This document shows, in pieces, positions 48,752 through 57,142 of a stretch of 64,000 nt of DNA. The stretch comes from JAIUNP01 sp020161975 (GTDB taxonomy: Bacteria > Pseudomonadota > Alphaproteobacteria > Rhizobiales > Beijerinckiaceae). The notes beneath the pieces were generated by a model, which was given only the letters and a program-made list of their open reading frames with translations, had not been told where the DNA came from and did no database searches. The first letter of the stretch is position 1. Every line of letters begins with the position of its first letter. The stretch lies in the NCBI GenBank assembly GCA_036745275.1, contig DAIOGK010000015.1, forward strand, positions 1 through 64,000, read 5' to 3'. The position numbers and the translations under genes are program-made.

Positions 48752-49498
48752 TCAGACTGAAAAACTCTGCACCAGCGAGCCGACAACCAGGCGCCAGCCA
48801 TCCACCATCACGAAGAACACCAGCTTGAAGGGCAGGGCCACCGTAACCGGCGGCACCATCATCATACCCATCGAGATGAGGATGGATGAAACGATCAGGT
48901 CGATCACGAGAAACGGCAGGAACAGCAGGAAGCCGATCTCGAAGGCGCGGCGCAGCTCGGAAATCATGAAGGCGGGGATCAGCGTGGTCAGCGGCAGGGC
49001 GTCGGCGCTGTCTGGGGGTGGCTTGCGAGACAGCGATACGAACAGGGCTACATCCTTCTCGCGCACATTCTTCAGCATGAAGGCGTGGAAGGGGCGTGTT
49101 GCCCGGTCGAAGGCCTCGCCTTCGCGGATTTCACCGGCGATCAGCGGCTTGATAGCGTCGTCATAGGCCTTTTCAAAGATCGGGCTCATGATGAAGGCTG
49201 TGACAAACAGCGCCAGTGCCGTCAGCACCATGTTGGGCGGTGCGGTCTGGGTGCCAAGGGCGCTGCGGAGCAGCGACAACGCCACGGCAATGCGCGTGAA
49301 GGACGTGACCATGATGAGGATCGACGGGGCGAGCGACAGAACCGTGAGCAGAGCCACGATTTGAAGCGCGCGCTCGGACAATCCCCCCGCGCCGAACGAT
49401 ACGGAAATGTCCTGTGCCAACGCCGAATCGCAAAGGCCCGCCGCAAGCGACAGGCCCAATAGCGATGAAGCAAAGCTCCGCGCGGCGCAGCGCCTCAC
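48752..49498 (-). CDS. fliP: Flagellar type III export gate protein FliP
   Basis: A 248-residue export-gate protein with a signal peptide (ending ALA) and four membrane segments. It has SLAPSILIMVTSFTRIAVALSLLRSALGTQTAPPNMVLTALALFVTAFIM, and the C-terminal FLPFLVIDLIVSSILISMGMMMVPPVTVALPFKLVFFVMVDGW, which are almost invariant. It forms the core of the FliPQR channel. Overlaps fliO by four bases. Confidence 0.97.
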   Translation of the reverse strand: MRRCAARSFASSLLGLSLAAGLCDSALAQDISVSFGAGGLSERALQIVALLTVLSLAPSILIMVTSFTRIAVALSLLRSALGTQTAPPNMVLTALALFVTAFIMSPIFEKAYDDAIKPLIAGEIREGEAFDRATRPFHAFMLKNVREKDVALFVSLSRKPPPDSADALPLTTLIPAFMISELRRAFEIGFLLFLPFLVIDLIVSSILISMGMMMVPPVTVALPFKLVFFVMVDGWRLVVGSLVQSFSV

Positions 49499-50604
49499 GT
49501 TTTGCCAGGACTGCCGCGACCCAGAAGTCGTGCCATTTCCTCCTCCAGCGAATCAATCGTCTGAGAATCGGAGGCAAGTGGATTTGCGGGAAGGCCCTTA
49601 CCTTGCGTCACCGTCGGTGCTGCGGGCTTTTCTTCGACCTTGGTGGGCTTGGGCGGCTTGATCGCAACCGGTGCGGGATCAGCGACGGGCGCGTTGGCTG
49701 CCACCGGGGCGTTCGCCGCAGGCTCGGGGCTGGCCTTGCGTCCGGCGGACGGAAGGGGAATTGGCTTGGTCTCGGCGGCTTCGACTGCGGCCGGCGAGGG
49801 GGCAGGGCGTGGTGCCGAACTCATCGGACGCTGGAGCACGCTCTGAAGGCGGCGGGCCATATCCGACAGGCGGGGGTCGGGCTGCGGACGCGGCGCTGGG
49901 GCTTCCGGGGCGGGGGCAGGGCTTTCCACGACCGGTGCGGCAGGGGGCGTAGCGACAACCGGGGGGGCTTCAGCCGCCTTGACCTCAGGGGCTCGCTCTT
50001 CCGCAGCCTTGTGCGGCACCGGAGGTGCAGCGATCACGGGCGGCGGTTCCGGGGCCCGGGTCGGTGGTGCGATATTCACCGGGGGTGGTTCACGACGGAT
50101 TGGGGGCTGCGGAGTGACAGGCGCTGCCGGTGCGGCGGGGACCGGGCGCGGGGGTGGGGAGACCACCACCGGAGCAACAGGAGCAACAGGCGCAGCCACG
50201 ATGGGGGCGGCGACGACGGTGGGTGCCGTTGGTTGTGGCGCGACCGGCAGTTCCAGTTGCTCAGGCAAGGCGGCGGAGGGCGCGCGGGCGGTGCGTTCTG
50301 CCCGGATGATGTTGTTCTCGACGAGAATGTCGTTTGGACCGCCGATCAGCAGCAGATGTTCGGTATTGTCCCGCCGCACGATCACGAGCTTGCGGCCCTT
50401 GCGGTCAAGATTGAAGGCCCCTGTGATGCCGAGCCGCTGGGGCTGGCCCCGGTTGGAGCCGCTGCCCATGTTCAGCGAACGGCCGAAAACCTTCATGAGC
50501 AGCCAGGCGACGATCGTGACCGCCACAAGCATGGCGAGACCGAGGCCGATCCAGATGACGATTTTGGACCATTCCGGTCCCAATGATGTCCAAACCTGCT
50601 GCAT
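49495..50604 (-). CDS. fliO: FliO-type flagellar biosynthetic protein with Pro/Ala-rich tail
   Basis: A 369-residue protein. One N-terminal transmembrane helix (about 14-36) is followed by a FliO domain (about 40-95; RLGITGAFNLDRKGRKLVIVRRDNTEHLLLIGGPNDILVENNI). About 230 residues of Pro/Ala/Val-rich, low-complexity sequence follow, ending in a short conserved segment (DSQTIDSLEEEMARLLGR). FliO helps stabilise FliP during export-gate assembly. Enteric FliO has no such tail. The ATG at 50604 is preferred; 50643 is an alternative with a weaker context. Probably under the CtrA-type box just upstream. Confidence 0.85.
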   Translation of the reverse strand: MQQVWTSLGPEWSKIVIWIGLGLAMLVAVTIVAWLLMKVFGRSLNMGSGSNRGQPQRLGITGAFNLDRKGRKLVIVRRDNTEHLLLIGGPNDILVENNIIRAERTARAPSAALPEQLELPVAPQPTAPTVVAAPIVAAPVAPVAPVVVSPPPRPVPAAPAAPVTPQPPIRREPPPVNIAPPTRAPEPPPVIAAPPVPHKAAEERAPEVKAAEAPPVVATPPAAPVVESPAPAPEAPAPRPQPDPRLSDMARRLQSVLQRPMSSAPRPAPSPAAVEAAETKPIPLPSAGRKASPEPAANAPVAANAPVADPAPVAIKPPKPTKVEEKPAAPTVTQGKGLPANPLASDSQTIDSLEEEMARLLGRGSPGKT

Positions 50605-50682
50605 TGGTACGCGTCCATACTCCGTCCCCGCATGAAGGGGCATGGTTAAATACCACGGCTCCCGTTTCAGCGCGCCGTAATC

Positions 50683-50699
50683 GTTACGATTTGGTTAAC
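50683..50699 (-). promoter_or_regulatory. CtrA-type box (GTTAA-N7-GTAAC) before fliO
   Basis: On the minus strand a GTTAA half followed after seven bases by GTAAC, about 80-95 bases upstream of the fliO ATG. Half-sites and core resemble the box before fliL. Confidence 0.5.
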
Positions 50700-50716
50700 G
50701 GAGCTGCCAAGCCACC

Positions 50717-50732
50717 TTAACTCATAATTAAC
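50717..50732 (+). promoter_or_regulatory. CtrA-type box TTAA-N7-TTAAC before flgB
   Basis: A perfect consensus match, 61-76 bases before the flgB ATG, in the spacer shared with divergent fliO. In Caulobacter the related fliQ/flgB class II operons depend on CtrA. An inverted repeat GGCAA-AAC-TTGCC follows at 50742-50754. Confidence 0.65.
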
Positions 50733-50792
50733 CATAAGCAGGGCAAAACTTGCCGAGTTAGCAACTTTAAATTGAAAATATGGAGCCAAGCA

Positions 50793-51173
50793 ATGTCAGC
50801 GGGTGTCTCGACCCTGGATCTGATGCGGGCCAGGTTGCAATGGCTGGAGCGGCGGCAGGGAGTTCTGGCGGGCAACGTCGCCAATGCCGACACGCCGGGC
50901 TACCGCGCAAAGGATGTGACGCCCTTCGCCCTGCCACAACCGGTGCAGGGGCAGGGGCAGGTGACGACACCCGGGCACATTCCGATCGCTGGCATCGGTG
51001 CTGCCGGCACGGTCGATGCAGCGCGGATCGAGACGCGGCCCAACGGGAATGCCGTGAGCCTGGAAGACGAGATGCTGCGTCTCGCCGAAGTGCAGGTGGA
51101 GCACCAGACGCTGGTGGGACTGTACCAGCGTTCGCTGGCGCATCTGAAGACGGCCATCGGCAAGAGGGCATGA
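50793..51173 (+). CDS. flgB: Flagellar proximal rod protein FlgB
   Basis: A 126-residue rod protein with LDLMRARLQWLERRQGVLAGNVANADTPGYRAKDV at the N-terminus and NAVSLEDEMLRLAEVQVEHQTLVGLYQRSLAHLKTAIGK at the C-terminus. GGAG lies upstream of ATG 50793. First gene of the flgB-flgC-fliE-fliQ-fliR-flhB operon, stop at 51171-51173 next to flgC. Confidence 0.95.
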   Translation: MSAGVSTLDLMRARLQWLERRQGVLAGNVANADTPGYRAKDVTPFALPQPVQGQGQVTTPGHIPIAGIGAAGTVDAARIETRPNGNAVSLEDEMLRLAEVQVEHQTLVGLYQRSLAHLKTAIGKRA

Positions 51174-51175
51174 GC

Positions 51176-51589
51176 ATGAGCGATTTTCTCAAGTCCATCG
51201 CCACGGCCGCGCAGGGGCTTCGCGCGCAATCGGGGCGGATGCGGATCATTTCCGAAAATATCGCGAACGCCGGCACCACGCCTTCCAAGCCCGGCGAGGC
51301 GCCGTATCGCCGCAAGATTCCGGTATTCGAGACGCGCGCGGACAGCGAGACCGGCGGCATTGGCGTGTCGCTGACACGCATCCGGCGCGACCGCTCCGAT
51401 TTCGGTCAGCGGCTGGAGCCGGGCCATCCGGCGGCGGATGCTGCGGGGATGGTGAAAACTCCCAATGTCGATTTCCTGATCGAGCAGATGGACATGCGCG
51501 AAGCCCAGCGCAGCTATGAGGCCAATGTCTCCGTCATCACCGCCGCGCGTCGCATGATCGCGCGCACGCTTGATATTCTGAAGGTGTGA
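51176..51589 (+). CDS. flgC: Flagellar proximal rod protein FlgC
   Basis: A 137-residue rod protein: FLKSIATAAQGLRAQSGRMRIISENIANAGTT, PYRRKIPVFE and the end NVDFLIEQMDMREAQRSYEANVSVITAARRMIARTLDIL. Starting at ATG 51176 gives a good distance from AGAGGG; the ATG at 51170 overlaps the flgB stop (ATGA) and is the alternative. Confidence 0.95.
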   Translation: MSDFLKSIATAAQGLRAQSGRMRIISENIANAGTTPSKPGEAPYRRKIPVFETRADSETGGIGVSLTRIRRDRSDFGQRLEPGHPAADAAGMVKTPNVDFLIEQMDMREAQRSYEANVSVITAARRMIARTLDILKV

Positions 51590-51596
51590 GGTCGCC

Positions 51597-51905
51597 ATGA
51601 TCCGCAACACGTTCGTTCCCTCCCAGGCAGCGGGGGCTTATGCCGCCAGCCAGCGCCTGCAAGCGCCGCAACTGCCGGCCAAGACCGAGAGCTTTGCCGA
51701 TCTCCTGGGGCGTGCAGTGGGCGGCATTGCCGAAAGTGGCCAGAAGGCCGAGGCACTGACGCGGCAGGTCGCGTCCGGGCAGAAGCCGGAGTTCACCGCT
51801 GTCGTCACGGCTGTGGCTGAAAGCGAGGCGGCGCTCGAAACGCTGGTGGCGGTGCGCGACAAGGTGATTCAGGCCTATGAGGAAATCCTGAGGATGCCGA
51901 TCTGA
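51597..51905 (+). CDS. fliE: Flagellar hook-basal body protein FliE
   Basis: A 102-residue MS ring-rod junction protein. Family match in TESFADLLGRAVGGIAESGQKAEALTRQVASG and the C-terminal AVAESEAALETLVAVRDKVIQAYEEILRMPI. Seven bases after flgC; its stop overlaps the fliQ start by one base. Confidence 0.92.
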   Translation: MIRNTFVPSQAAGAYAASQRLQAPQLPAKTESFADLLGRAVGGIAESGQKAEALTRQVASGQKPEFTAVVTAVAESEAALETLVAVRDKVIQAYEEILRMPI

Positions 51906-52171
51906 TGACCGAAGCGCTCCTCAACGAGATTGCCCGCGATGCCTTCATGACATTCCTCAAGGCAGGGATGCCGCTGATGCTTGTCGGGCTGGTGGTGGGC
52001 TTTGCGATCTCGCTGGTGCAGGCGCTGACGCAAATTCAGGAGCAGACGCTGGTCTATGTGCCCAAGGTGGTGTCGGTGCTCCTGTCGCTGATCTTCCTTC
52101 TGCCGTTCATGGGGGATGCGCTGGGCGGCTACATGCGTCGCCTGGCCGAAAAGATCATCACGGGAGGCTGA
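51905..52171 (+). CDS. fliQ: Flagellar export gate protein FliQ
   Basis: An 88-residue two-helix membrane protein: AGMPLMLVGLVVGFAISLVQALTQIQEQTLVYVPKVVSVLLSLIFLLPFMGDAL, the highly conserved FliQ core. Four copies line the FliPQR channel. Confidence 0.96.
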   Translation: MTEALLNEIARDAFMTFLKAGMPLMLVGLVVGFAISLVQALTQIQEQTLVYVPKVVSVLLSLIFLLPFMGDALGGYMRRLAEKIITGG

Positions 52172-52172
52172 G

Positions 52173-52922
52173 GTGGAACTGGCGCTGGCGCCGGGGTTTG
52201 CGGAAGCCTTCATGCTGGCCTTTGCCCGCGTCGGCGCGATGGTGATGCTGATGCCGGGCCTAGGCGAGCGGGCCATTCCCATGCGCCAGCGACTGGTTAT
52301 TGCGCTGGCGCTCACGCTGATGGCGCTGCCGCTGCTGCGGGAAGCGGGCGGCGGCGGAACGCCGGCGCCTATGCGGTTTGTCAGCGAGATCATCACGGGG
52401 CTGGTGCTCGGACTTGCGGGCAGGCTCACCATGGCGGTTCTCGATGTTGCGGGCACGCTGATCGCTCAGAGCGTCGGGCTGTCGTTTGCGCAGGTGATGG
52501 ATCCGGCAAACGGCCAGCAGGGCGAGGCAATCACCAGTTTCCTGCGCATTTTCGGGGTGTGTCTCATCTTCGCGACCGATCTGCACCATCTCGCCATCAC
52601 GGGCATTTTCGCGAGCTATGAGGTGGTTGCGCCAGGTCAGGGGCTTGCAGCCGGCGACATGGCAACGCTGGTGCTGCAACTTGTCACGCGGCTCTTTGAG
52701 GCGGGTGTGCTGATCGCCGCGCCCTTTGTCGCCTTCAGCTTCATCTTCAACCTTGGCCTTGGGCTGGCCGCGCGGCTGACGCCGCAACTGCAACTGTTCT
52801 ACCTTTCGATGCCGGCGGCCATTCTCCTGGGTTTGATGGCTTTTTCGGCCTCGCTCGGGGCCATCGGCCGAACCTTTCTCGATGTCATGCGGGCCGCGCT
52901 CGCCCTGCCGTTCGGGGGTTAA
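52173..52922 (+). CDS. fliR: Flagellar export gate protein FliR
   Basis: A 249-residue polytopic membrane protein of the FliPQR gate. Conserved features are FARVGAMVMLMPGLGERAIPMRQRL, LVLGLAGRLTMAVLDVAGTLIAQSVGLSFAQVMDP, ITSFLRIFGVCLIFATDLHHLAITGIFASYEV and FNLGLGLAARLTPQLQLFYLSMPAAILLGL. The GTG at 52173 follows GGGAGG, two bases after the fliQ stop. Confidence 0.94.
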   Translation: MELALAPGFAEAFMLAFARVGAMVMLMPGLGERAIPMRQRLVIALALTLMALPLLREAGGGGTPAPMRFVSEIITGLVLGLAGRLTMAVLDVAGTLIAQSVGLSFAQVMDPANGQQGEAITSFLRIFGVCLIFATDLHHLAITGIFASYEVVAPGQGLAAGDMATLVLQLVTRLFEAGVLIAAPFVAFSFIFNLGLGLAARLTPQLQLFYLSMPAAILLGLMAFSASLGAIGRTFLDVMRAALALPFGG

Positions 52923-52926
52923 GTGA

Positions 52927-53991
52927 ATGGCGGAAGGGCAGGATGCCGAAGACAAAACGGAAGAAGCCAGCGAGCGGCGCATCGAACAGGCGCGCGAGAA
53001 AGGCGACGTTCCCCGATCGGTAGAACTTGGTGGCTTCCTGACGCTGGCAGCGGGGATGGCTGCGGCGTCGCTGGCCTTCGCCGTGATCGGAACCGGCGCG
53101 GCAATGCGGCTCTCCGGCTGGCTGTCCCATGCGCATGAGGGCATCGAAGGGCGGGGCCAAGTGCTCACGCTTTCGGTGGCCGCGCAGTTCACCGAAGTGC
53201 TGGCCGGGCCGTTTCTGGCCATTATCATTGCCGGGATTGCCGCCAATCTCGTGCTCAACAAGCCGCGCATCGCGCTCGATCCGCTGCTGCCAAAGTTCTC
53301 CCGCATCAGTCCGCTCAGCGGCTTCAAGCGCATCTTCGGGGTCGAGAATCTCGTGCAGTTCGGCAAAACGCTGCTGAAGCTGGGGCTGGTTGCGGGCGTG
53401 CTCTGGCTGCAATTGAAGCCCGGCGGAGCGCTGTTTGCGGCCATCGGCGGCATGGTGGATGCGCGCGCCGCGGCTGGACCCGTGCTGGCGCTGGCGGGCC
53501 GGGTGGTTGCCGGAGTTTTGGCGCTCTACGCGGTGATCGCGCTCATGGATGCTGGCTGGCAGTGGTTCAACTGGAAGAAAAAGTTGCGGATGTCGCTGCA
53601 GGAAGTGAAGGAGGAACACAAGGAAAGCGAGGGCAATCCCGAGATCAAGGGGCGCATCCGGCAGATCCGCAACCAGCGCGCCCGCCAGCGCATGATGGCC
53701 GCCGTGCCGAAGGCCACCGTTGTGATCGCCAACCCGACCCACTATGCCGTGGCGCTGCGGTACGACAAGGGCATGGCCGCGCCCGTTTGCGTTGCCAAGG
53801 GGCTCGACGAAGTGGCTCTGGCCATCCGCAAGGTTGCGGAAGAGAACAACGTGCCGGTGGTCGAGAACATTCCGCTGGCCCGGGCGCTCCATGCCACAGC
53901 AGAAATCGACCGGGAAATTCCGGTGGAACACTACAAGGCCGTAGCGGAAATCATCGGCTTCGTGTTCAGATTGGCTCGCAGGGGGCGGTAG
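52927..53991 (+). CDS. flhB: Flagellar export specificity switch protein FlhB
   Basis: A 354-residue export-gate protein. It starts AEGQDAEDKTEEASERRIEQAREKGDVPRSVE, has four transmembrane helices, and carries the autocleavage site NPTHYAVALRY (Asn-Pro-Thr-His), after which cleavage switches export from rod/hook to filament proteins. The C-terminal KAVAEIIGFVFRL is standard. Last of the flgB operon, with 83 bases before the cckA start. Confidence 0.97.
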   Translation: MAEGQDAEDKTEEASERRIEQAREKGDVPRSVELGGFLTLAAGMAAASLAFAVIGTGAAMRLSGWLSHAHEGIEGRGQVLTLSVAAQFTEVLAGPFLAIIIAGIAANLVLNKPRIALDPLLPKFSRISPLSGFKRIFGVENLVQFGKTLLKLGLVAGVLWLQLKPGGALFAAIGGMVDARAAAGPVLALAGRVVAGVLALYAVIALMDAGWQWFNWKKKLRMSLQEVKEEHKESEGNPEIKGRIRQIRNQRARQRMMAAVPKATVVIANPTHYAVALRYDKGMAAPVCVAKGLDEVALAIRKVAEENNVPVVENIPLARALHATAEIDREIPVEHYKAVAEIIGFVFRLARRGR

Positions 53992-54074
53992 GCACCAAGG
54001 CATTCCGCGGCTGAATGCGAATCGTTGTATCCCTCGCGAGAATCGTCGTGAATGCAGGGCGAAGGAAGCAATGG

Positions 54075-56633
54075 ATGCGTGACATGCCGCCGACCGTTTC
54101 GATTGATCGCTCTGACCGGCAGGGGAGCGTGGCACTCGTTCTGGTCTTCGCCGTTTTCCTGATCGCGGCGGCGGTGGCCAGCTATGTGCTGGGCGATGAT
54201 CACCGTTCCGTCTTCATCCTGTGGTTTCTGGCGGTTCTGGCCGCGCTGGGGCTGCTGGCGCTGCTGCTTTATGCGGTCGGCATCCTGCAATTTTCGGCGC
54301 GCGCGGCCCGGAACGACCTGACCAAGCAATTCACTGACACGAGTTCAGACGGTATTCTCGCCCTCGATCCCGATGGCAAGGTCATCTACGCCAATGCCAC
54401 CTATCTCACCCTGTCCGGCGCGGGGGCGAGCGGGGATGCCAAAACCATCGAACGGCTGTTCTCCGGCCCACCGGAAGTGACCGAGGCGGTTTATCGCCTC
54501 GCCAAGGCTGCGCGCGAGGGGCGCACGCTGGCGGAGGAAATCCGTCTGTCCCCCGCGCTCGCCGGCGGCGGCGAGGCGGGGTGGTACAAGGTTCGCGTGC
54601 GGCACATTGATCGCGACGGGCGCCCCGCCATTGTCTGGACCGTGGCGGACCGGACACGCGAACGCGAGAAACAGGAAAACGTCTTTCAGGAACTCCAGCA
54701 CGCCATCGACTATCTCGATCATGCGCCGGCTGGTTTTCTCTCTGCCGAGAACAATGGCCATATCGTCTATCTCAACGCCACGCTGGCCGGGTGGCTGGAT
54801 CTTGACATCGCCCAGTTCGGGCCGGGCGGAATCCAGCTGAGCGATATTGTGGCCGGCGATGGTGCGGCGTTGATCTCCGGCGCGTCCGGTGCGCCTGGAA
54901 CGGTGGATACGGAAACCATCGACCTTGATCTCAGGCGCGCCAACGGGCGGACGCTGCCCGTGCGCCTGTTCCACCGGGTCGCCTTTGCAGCAGATGGCAC
55001 GCGCGGGGCCTCGCGCACGCTCGTGCTCAACCGTTCGCCAGGCGAGGATGTGGCCGAAGGCCTGCGCGCGGCGGAAGTTCGCTTTGCGCGCTTCTTCAAT
55101 TCGACACCGCTGCCGATTGCCACGGTCAACAAATCCGGCCATGTCGTGCGCTCCAATGCGGCTTTCGCCCGCGCCTTCGCCGACCAGTTTGCGCAAGTTG
55201 CAGGCAGCGGCTCGCGCTCGATCATCAATACGCTGGCCGAGAACGAACGCGCCACCCTGCAAAGCGCGCTCGACGCCGCGCATGAGGGGCGGGGTGATAT
55301 TGCGCCGCTGGATCTGACGTTGGCGGGTGAGCCGGCGCGCTCTGCCCGCTTCTTCGTCTCCGCCATCGAGGAACGCGAGAGCGATGATGAATCGGCCATC
55401 GTCTATGCGCTGGAGACAACCGAGCAGCAGAAGTTGCAGGAGCAGTTCTTCCAGGCCCAGAAGATGACCGCCATCGGCCAGCTTGCCGGCGGTGTGGCGC
55501 ATGACTTCAACAACCATCTGCAATCAATCATCGGCTTTGCCGATCTGCTGTTGACCAACCACAAGCAGACCGACCCCTCCTATGCCGATATCGTTCAGAT
55601 CAAGAATTCAGCGAACCGGGCGAAATCACTCGTGCGGCAGTTGCTGGCCTTCTCACGCCAGCAGACGCTGACGCCGGAGGAAATCCACATCGGCGAGCGG
55701 CTGAGCGAACTGTCCAACATGCTCAAGCGCTCCATCGGGCCGAAAGTGGACCTCGACGTGCGCTATGCGCGCGATCTTTGGCCGGTTTATGCTGATCCGT
55801 CCTCGTTCGACAACATGGTCATCAACCTTGCCGTCAACGCGCGCGATGCCATGCCGGAAGGGGGGCGGCTGACCATCCGCACGGCCAATATCTCAGCCGC
55901 CGAGACTCGGCGCTTCGACAACGAACAGTTGCCGGCCAACGACTATGCGGTGATCGAGGTTGAGGATAACGGAACCGGGATTCCGCCCGATGTGCTGGAG
56001 AAGATCTTCGAGCCGTTCTTCACCACCAAGGAACTCGGCAAGGGTACCGGGCTTGGGCTTTCCTCGGCCTATGGTTTTGTGCAGCAATCGGGCGGCGTGA
56101 TGCTGTGCGAATCTACGGTTGGTAAGGGCACGGTGTTCCGCATTTTCCTGCCGCGGTTCCAGCCAAGGGCGGACAATGCGCCGCAACAGGTGGCCATCGG
56201 CCATGGCGAGGCCGCGCGCCTGCCGACGGGACCTGAAAAGCCGGCCCCCGCTGCGGACATGACCGGACAGGGTACGATCATGCTCGTGGAAGATGAGGAG
56301 GCGGTGCGCAATTTTGCTGCGCGGGCGCTCACGTCGCGCGGTTACACCGTCCTTCAGGCGCCCTCCGGCGCCGAGGGGCTGGAACTCGCCAAGGGTCATA
56401 TCAATGAGATCGACCTCGTGGTGTCCGATGTGGTGATGCCGGAAATGGACGGACCGACGATGCTGGGAGAGTTGCGCAAGCTGAACCCGGACCTCAAGGT
56501 CATCTTCGTGTCCGGTTATGCCGAGGAGGCTTTCCGCAAGAACCTGCCAGAAGGGCAGCAGTTCAACTTCCTGCCGAAACCCTTCTCGCTCAAGCAGTTG
56601 ATCGAGACGGTGAAGACTGTGATCGCGGAATAG
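54075..56633 (+). CDS. cckA: Cell cycle hybrid histidine kinase CckA
   Basis: An 852-residue membrane hybrid kinase. Two transmembrane helices (about 18-40 and 44-70) are followed by about three PAS-like domains (75-190, 205-330, 335-430). The dimerisation helix has the phospho-His 476 in GGVAHDFNNHLQSIIGFAD, followed by an HATPase_c domain (NLAVNARDAMPEGG; GTGIP; GKGTGLGLSSAYGFVQQ) and a receiver with Asp 785 (VVSDVVMPEMDG). CckA phosphorylates CtrA and CpdR through ChpT. Caulobacter CckA has 691 residues, so this one has an extra sensor region. AAGGA precedes ATG 54075; 54015 is an alternative. Directly after flhB. Confidence 0.92.
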   Translation: MRDMPPTVSIDRSDRQGSVALVLVFAVFLIAAAVASYVLGDDHRSVFILWFLAVLAALGLLALLLYAVGILQFSARAARNDLTKQFTDTSSDGILALDPDGKVIYANATYLTLSGAGASGDAKTIERLFSGPPEVTEAVYRLAKAAREGRTLAEEIRLSPALAGGGEAGWYKVRVRHIDRDGRPAIVWTVADRTREREKQENVFQELQHAIDYLDHAPAGFLSAENNGHIVYLNATLAGWLDLDIAQFGPGGIQLSDIVAGDGAALISGASGAPGTVDTETIDLDLRRANGRTLPVRLFHRVAFAADGTRGASRTLVLNRSPGEDVAEGLRAAEVRFARFFNSTPLPIATVNKSGHVVRSNAAFARAFADQFAQVAGSGSRSIINTLAENERATLQSALDAAHEGRGDIAPLDLTLAGEPARSARFFVSAIEERESDDESAIVYALETTEQQKLQEQFFQAQKMTAIGQLAGGVAHDFNNHLQSIIGFADLLLTNHKQTDPSYADIVQIKNSANRAKSLVRQLLAFSRQQTLTPEEIHIGERLSELSNMLKRSIGPKVDLDVRYARDLWPVYADPSSFDNMVINLAVNARDAMPEGGRLTIRTANISAAETRRFDNEQLPANDYAVIEVEDNGTGIPPDVLEKIFEPFFTTKELGKGTGLGLSSAYGFVQQSGGVMLCESTVGKGTVFRIFLPRFQPRADNAPQQVAIGHGEAARLPTGPEKPAPAADMTGQGTIMLVEDEEAVRNFAARALTSRGYTVLQAPSGAEGLELAKGHINEIDLVVSDVVMPEMDGPTMLGELRKLNPDLKVIFVSGYAEEAFRKNLPEGQQFNFLPKPFSLKQLIETVKTVIAE

Positions 56634-56732
56634 GGTGATGGTGGTGCGACAGTCCCGCGATGGCAGCGACTGCGCATCGTCTTTTCGGTCACCTTGATTC
56701 GAGCCATCAGCAGGCGACGCTGATGGGCAGTA

Positions 56733-56978
56733 TTATGCCTCGGATTCCTTGAACCAGACCTCGACATCACCGGCGAGCTTCAGCGTCAGCGGGTTGCCCT
56801 TGCGGTCCTTGGCGGCCCCGGCAGCGACGCGGATCCAGCGTTCCGATACACAGTACTCCTCGACGTTGAACTTTTCGACGCCCTTGAACCTGACGCCGAC
56901 CTCGCGCTTCAATACCGCCTCGTCATAGAAGGGACTGGCGGGATTGACGGACAGACGGTCGGGCGGTGTGTCGGACAT
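56733..56978 (-). CDS. DUF3297-family protein
   Basis: An 81-residue cytoplasmic protein matching the small DUF3297 family: PPDRLSVNPASPFYDEAVLKREVGVRFKGVEKFNVEEYCVSERWIRVAAG and a C-terminal GNPLTLKLAGDVEVWFKE. The ATG at 56978 follows GAGGAG. Function unknown. It lies between cckA (convergent) and recA (divergent). Confidence 0.85.
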   Translation of the reverse strand: MSDTPPDRLSVNPASPFYDEAVLKREVGVRFKGVEKFNVEEYCVSERWIRVAAGAAKDRKGNPLTLKLAGDVEVWFKESEA

Positions 56979-57053
56979 GACAGGCTCCTCAGATGCGGCG
57001 GGCACGGCCTACCAGTCCTTCGCCAAAAATCAACCCGCTGCACCAGATTTCTG

Positions 57054-57068
57054 GAACAAAAAAAGAAC
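57054..57068 (+). promoter_or_regulatory. LexA (SOS) box GAAC-N7-GAAC before recA
   Basis: A perfect match to the alphaproteobacterial SOS box, 75-89 bases before the recA ATG. A third GAAC follows at 57079-57082. It predicts LexA repression of recA and induction by DNA damage. DUF3297 is divergent and might share the site. Confidence 0.8.
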
Positions 57069-57142
57069 TTGAAAACAAGAACAAATCATGTCCATATTCG
57101 GAGTTGTGATGGAACACGCGCAAAGGCATAAGGAACTTGACC

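Noticed and set aside
49414..50586. Plus-strand Gly/Arg-rich open frame of 390 codons
   Set aside because: Produced by the reverse of the Pro/Ala-rich FliO tail, not a separate gene.
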